Source: an uncultured Bacteroidota bacterium
Lineage (GTDB): Bacteria > Bacteroidota > Bacteroidia > Flavobacteriales > Schleiferiaceae
Length of the DNA stretch: 9,102 nt
Direction of reading: 5' to 3'
NCBI GenBank assembly: GCA_913056475.1
Contig: CAJXMS010000073.1
Coordinates: 1 to 9,102, forward strand
Program-made: the position numbers and the translations under genes
The notes under the pieces: generated by a model
What the model saw: the letters and a program-made list of their open reading frames with translations, nothing else
What the model was told of the DNA's origin: nothing
The model's database searches: none
In this document: positions 7,501 through 9,102 of the stretch, piece by piece
Layout: each line of letters opens with the position of its first letter
Position numbering within the stretch: position 1 is the first letter of the stretch

Positions 7501-7994
7501 AGCAGCCACCAGACGGTTTCCATGTACTGGGGCTGGTAGGTGATGTAGGGATCGTCCATGTCCACCCAGTAGCCCATGAGCTGGGTGAGCGCATTCCAGC
7601 GGTCGGTGTAGCGCATCACCGCTTTGCGGCAGGCTTCGTTGTACTCAGCTACGGAGATCTTCTGGCCAATGTCTTCCTTGGTGATGCCCAGTTCTTTTTC
7701 CACGCCCAGCTCTACGGGCAGGCCGTGGGTGTCCCAGCCGGCTTTGCGTTCCACGCGGTAGCCCTCCAGGGTTTTGAAGCGGCAGAAGACGTCCTTGATG
7801 GTGCGGGCCATGACGTGGTGAATGCCGGGCTGGCCGTTGGCCGAAGGGGGCCCTTCGTAAAACACAAAAGGCCTATCGGCAGGACGCTCTTGCAAGCTTT
7901 TGGCAAAAGTGCGCTCCGCCTGCCAGGCTTCCTGCACTTGTTTATCTACCTCGGGGAGGTTTAAATGCTTGTACACGGGGTACTTACGCGCCAT
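4581..7994 (-). CDS. ileS: Isoleucyl-tRNA synthetase, type 2, GIHH signature
   Basis: This cytoplasmic class Ia enzyme charges tRNA-Ile and edits misactivated valine. The 1137-residue protein begins MARKYPVYKHLNLPEVDKQ; the frame stays open 35 codons further upstream (to 8099), but that Gly/Pro-rich extension matches nothing in the family. The nucleotide-binding signature lies in PPSANGQPGIHHVMAR (49-64), so HIGH is replaced by GIHH. The second signature is KMSKR (683-687). The CP1 editing domain shows WTTTPWTLPSN (241-251) and HTAPTFGADD (361-370). The tRNA-binding region has LSNWYVRLNRRRFW (808-821). The C-terminal part (about 890-1137) has no cysteine pairs, unlike the zinc-bearing tail of type 1 enzymes, which fits the eukaryote-like type 2 group. 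It is first in the cluster with the dksA-like gene and lspA. I see no T-box leader and no clear Shine-Dalgarno. The identity is certain. Confidence 0.98.
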   Translation of the reverse strand: MARKYPVYKHLNLPEVDKQVQEAWQAERTFAKSLQERPADRPFVFYEGPPSANGQPGIHHVMARTIKDVFCRFKTLEGYRVERKAGWDTHGLPVELGVEKELGITKEDIGQKISVAEYNEACRKAVMRYTDRWNALTQLMGYWVDMDDPYITYQPQYMETVWWLLKQLWEQDLIYKGYTIQPYSPKAGTGLSSHELNMPGCYRDVKDTSVVAQFPLRIDERARQVLGENLLTECPTYFIAWTTTPWTLPSNTALTVGPKIAYVLVRTVNPYTHKPQQVILARDLLPRYFKPERQNVPLAEYDQSGQNLPWSIEWEGTGRELAELRYEQLLPYAQPYQNPENAFRVILGDFVTTEDGTGVVHTAPTFGADDAQVAKQANPEVPPLLVLDEDENPVPLVDLQGRFRPEMGPYAGQYVKNEYYPEGEAPQKSVDVQIAIQLKEENKAFKVEKYGHSYPHCWRTDKPVLYYPLNSWFVKVTARKERLVALNQEINWKPASTGEGRFGNWLENANDWNLSRSRYWGIPLPIWSTEDGKERRIFGSVAELKPACDEAVAQGFMPEHPLQNFQPGNLAEENYATVDLHRHVVDEIVLVSDSGQPMHREADLIDVWFDSGSMPYAQNHYPFAQEGHSQQPPAFPADFIAEGVDQTRGWFYTLHAIAGLVFDQPAYRNVVSNGLVLDKNGNKMSKRLGNAIDPFETIEKYGADAVRWYMISNAQPWDNLKFDLKGVEEVRRRFFGTLHNTYAFYALYANIDAFVPSGAGAPLADRPELDRWVLSRLEVLQQQVRAFLDDYEPTRAARAIMYFVDEELSNWYVRLNRRRFWKGELNADKRMAYETLHTCLLTLSQLMSPIAPFYADRLYRDLTAPLPEEVRYDSVHLSYWPDARPQRIDERLNERMAAARQLTSMVLSLRKRENIKVRQPLQKILVPALSDHDAKLVESVRELLLAETNVKELEIIREVAGVITKRIKPNFKVLGPRFGKEMKAVATAVKALDQDAINALEEKGHLELSINGRLETLQADEVEITTDDIPGMLVLSQNGFTVALDITLTESLRQEGLVRELVNRLQNLRKDQGLAVTDRISLHLEENPALKDAVQAQETYLKTEVLASGMQWHPHLQEGSTLDIEGHSTRVQIVKLT

Positions 7995-8021
7995 GGGGAA
8001 GCTTAATTTTTTAAAAGTGTG

Positions 8022-8029
8022 CGAAGGTA
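8022..8029 (-). promoter_or_regulatory. Candidate ileS promoter, -7 box
   Basis: On the minus strand this reads TACCTTCG, one mismatch from TAnnTTTG. It lies 27 bases upstream of the ileS ATG and predicts a leader of about 20 bases, typical for Bacteroidota genes without a Shine-Dalgarno. Its position also argues against the longer ileS frame, whose extra codons would cover the promoter. Confidence 0.4.
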
Positions 8030-8104
8030 AGGATTTCCACAGGCTTCCTCCGGGCGGAGACGCGCCGGGGCGGGCGGCCCCGTTTCCCATCAGCCTCATT
8101 TGTT

Positions 8105-8112
8105 TATTTTCG
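8105..8112 (+). promoter_or_regulatory. Candidate promoter of the receptor-channel gene
   Basis: TATTTTCG is one mismatch from TAnnTTTG and lies 64 bases before the ATG at 8177. With the candidate ileS box at 8022-8029 it would make a divergent promoter pair about 75 bases apart. No convincing -33 TTTG is seen; CGTTTC at 8081-8086 lies in roughly the right place. Confidence 0.25.
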
Positions 8113-8176
8113 CCTTTTGCACTTTTGGCCCCCAGGCCCCTTAAGCCTTAAAAAGTAAACCCCTGAATACGCCGCT

Positions 8177-9088
8177 ATGTCCGCTTCTTTTTTTCGTATC
8201 GTTTTAGGGCTGCTGGCCGGCCTGCTCCTTGGTATAGCCGGCCGGGCCCAGGATTCTACCATAACCATCGGGCTCAAGCCTGCGCCCCCCTTTGTGATGG
8301 AGCCCGGAGCTACCGGCAAGCCCAGCGGTTTGTCCCTGGAGTTTTGGGACTTGATAAACGATGACCTCCCGGCCCGCATTGAGTACCGCTACTTTTCCTC
8401 CCTGGACAGCCTGCTGGCGGCGGTGCATACGGGGCAGGTGGATATGAGCATCAATCCCATTACCGTAACCGATGAGCGGATGAAGCGCATGGATTTTTCG
8501 CAGCCGTTTTATATATCCGGAACCACCCTGGTGCGGCCCGCCCAAAACAGCTTTTGGGCTTTCCTGCAAAACTTTTTCAGCATCAATTTTTGGCGGGCGG
8601 CGGCCCTGCTGCTGGGGGTGCTCTTCGTCGTGGGGCTTCTGATGTGGCTGGTGGAAAGAAAGCGCAACGAGGCCATGTTTCACCGTGGCCTCAAGGGCCT
8701 GGGCGACGGCTTTTGGTGGAGTGCGGTAACCATGACCACCGTGGGCTACGGCGATAAGGCCCCGGCTACTCCCGGAGGCCGGGTAGTAGGCTTCGTGTGG
8801 ATGTTTGCCGCCATTTTGATTATCAGTGGTATCACCGCCAGCATCGCTTCCTCCCTTACCGTGCAGTCGCTGGAAGAGAAGATCACCGCGGTAGAAGATC
8901 TACGGCGCTTTGAAACGGGTACGGTGAGCGGCTCCAGTACGGAAGGCTTTTTGAAGCTTTACGGGGTACGTCCGCAGCGTTTTGCCTCCATTGAAGCAGC
9001 CCTCAAGGCCCTGCGGCAGGGAAATTTGGAGGCGGTGGTTTACGACCGCCCCATTCTCAAGCATCCGCTCCAGCAAAGGGACGCGTAG
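8177..9088 (+). CDS. GluR0-like ligand-gated potassium channel, probably truncated
   Basis: The product looks like a prokaryotic ionotropic glutamate receptor: a periplasmic solute-binding domain split by a potassium-channel pore. An N-terminal signal peptide (1-24, cleavage likely after GRA) precedes binding lobe S1 (about 26-120). S1 contains GLSLEFWDLI (51-60) and TVTDERMKRMDFSQPFY (96-112), where Arg101 matches the ligand-carboxylate-binding arginine. TM1 is about 138-158. The pore loop carries MTTVGYGDKAP (186-196), a potassium selectivity filter. The last helix (about 203-225) ends in ITASIASSLTVQ (219-230), equivalent to the SYTANLAAF gate of animal receptors. Lobe S2 has TVSGSST (249-255) and VVYD (287-290), where Asp290 matches the residue that holds the ligand amino group. 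Relatives usually run about 60 residues longer. Here a TAG follows residue 303, and the next in-frame codons read DLAL, which resembles the family's continuation. The ligand cannot be deduced. Confidence 0.9.
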   Translation: MSASFFRIVLGLLAGLLLGIAGRAQDSTITIGLKPAPPFVMEPGATGKPSGLSLEFWDLINDDLPARIEYRYFSSLDSLLAAVHTGQVDMSINPITVTDERMKRMDFSQPFYISGTTLVRPAQNSFWAFLQNFFSINFWRAAALLLGVLFVVGLLMWLVERKRNEAMFHRGLKGLGDGFWWSAVTMTTVGYGDKAPATPGGRVVGFVWMFAAILIISGITASIASSLTVQSLEEKITAVEDLRRFETGTVSGSSTEGFLKLYGVRPQRFASIEAALKALRQGNLEAVVYDRPILKHPLQQRDA

Positions 9089-9102
9089 GACCTGGCCCTC
9101 TC

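Noticed and set aside
7995..8099. N-terminal extension of IleRS by 35 codons
   Set aside because: The extension is Gly/Pro-rich with no family match. MARKYPVYKHL is a typical start, and the likely promoter box at 8022-8029 lies inside the extension.
7995..8176. T-box or other amino-acid riboswitch in front of ileS
   Set aside because: The leader predicted from the -7 box is only about 20 bases, and no T-box sequence or specifier stem is visible. The GC-rich CGGGG/CCCCG pair at 8066-8082 is short and probably upstream of the transcript.
8104..8683. Minus-strand open frames opposite the start of the receptor-channel gene
   Set aside because: They are antisense to the signal peptide, S1 lobe and TM1 of a recognisable protein and have no domains of their own.

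Overview
The window looks like chromosomal DNA of a GC-rich member of the Bacteroidota, possibly from the Saprospiria (Lewinella or Phaeodactylibacter-like; inference only). Four things point there. The gene order is ileS - dksA-like - lspA. The DksA/TraR-like protein has the degenerate one-cysteine finger usual in that phylum. LspA carries an enlarged periplasmic loop. TAnnTTTG-like -7 boxes sit in front of the genes instead of sigma70 -10/-35 pairs. Only one gene start has a clear Shine-Dalgarno sequence.

Layout. 1-295 is non-coding and full of GC-rich hairpin repeats. 296-3070 (minus) is acnA, an aconitase of the AcnA/IRP1 type. 3071-3500 is non-coding, with a probable acnA promoter, a small dyad and a long palindromic element with competing hairpins. 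3501-8000 (minus) is a three-gene cluster transcribed ileS -> dksA-like -> lspA: isoleucyl-tRNA synthetase, a DksA/TraR-family regulator and lipoprotein signal peptidase II. 7995-8176 is a divergent promoter region. 8177-9088 (plus) is a bacterial ionotropic-glutamate-receptor-like potassium channel (GluR0 type), apparently cut short by an in-frame TAG near the window edge.

The minus-strand genes are housekeeping: TCA cycle, tRNA charging, transcription control and lipoprotein maturation. No mobile element, CRISPR array, tRNA or rRNA is visible, and I see no new multi-gene system. The points most worth a second look are the GluR0-type receptor channel with its early stop, the IleRS whose class I signature reads GIHH instead of HIGH (a swap known to be tied to extreme mupirocin resistance), and the two families of structured intergenic repeats.
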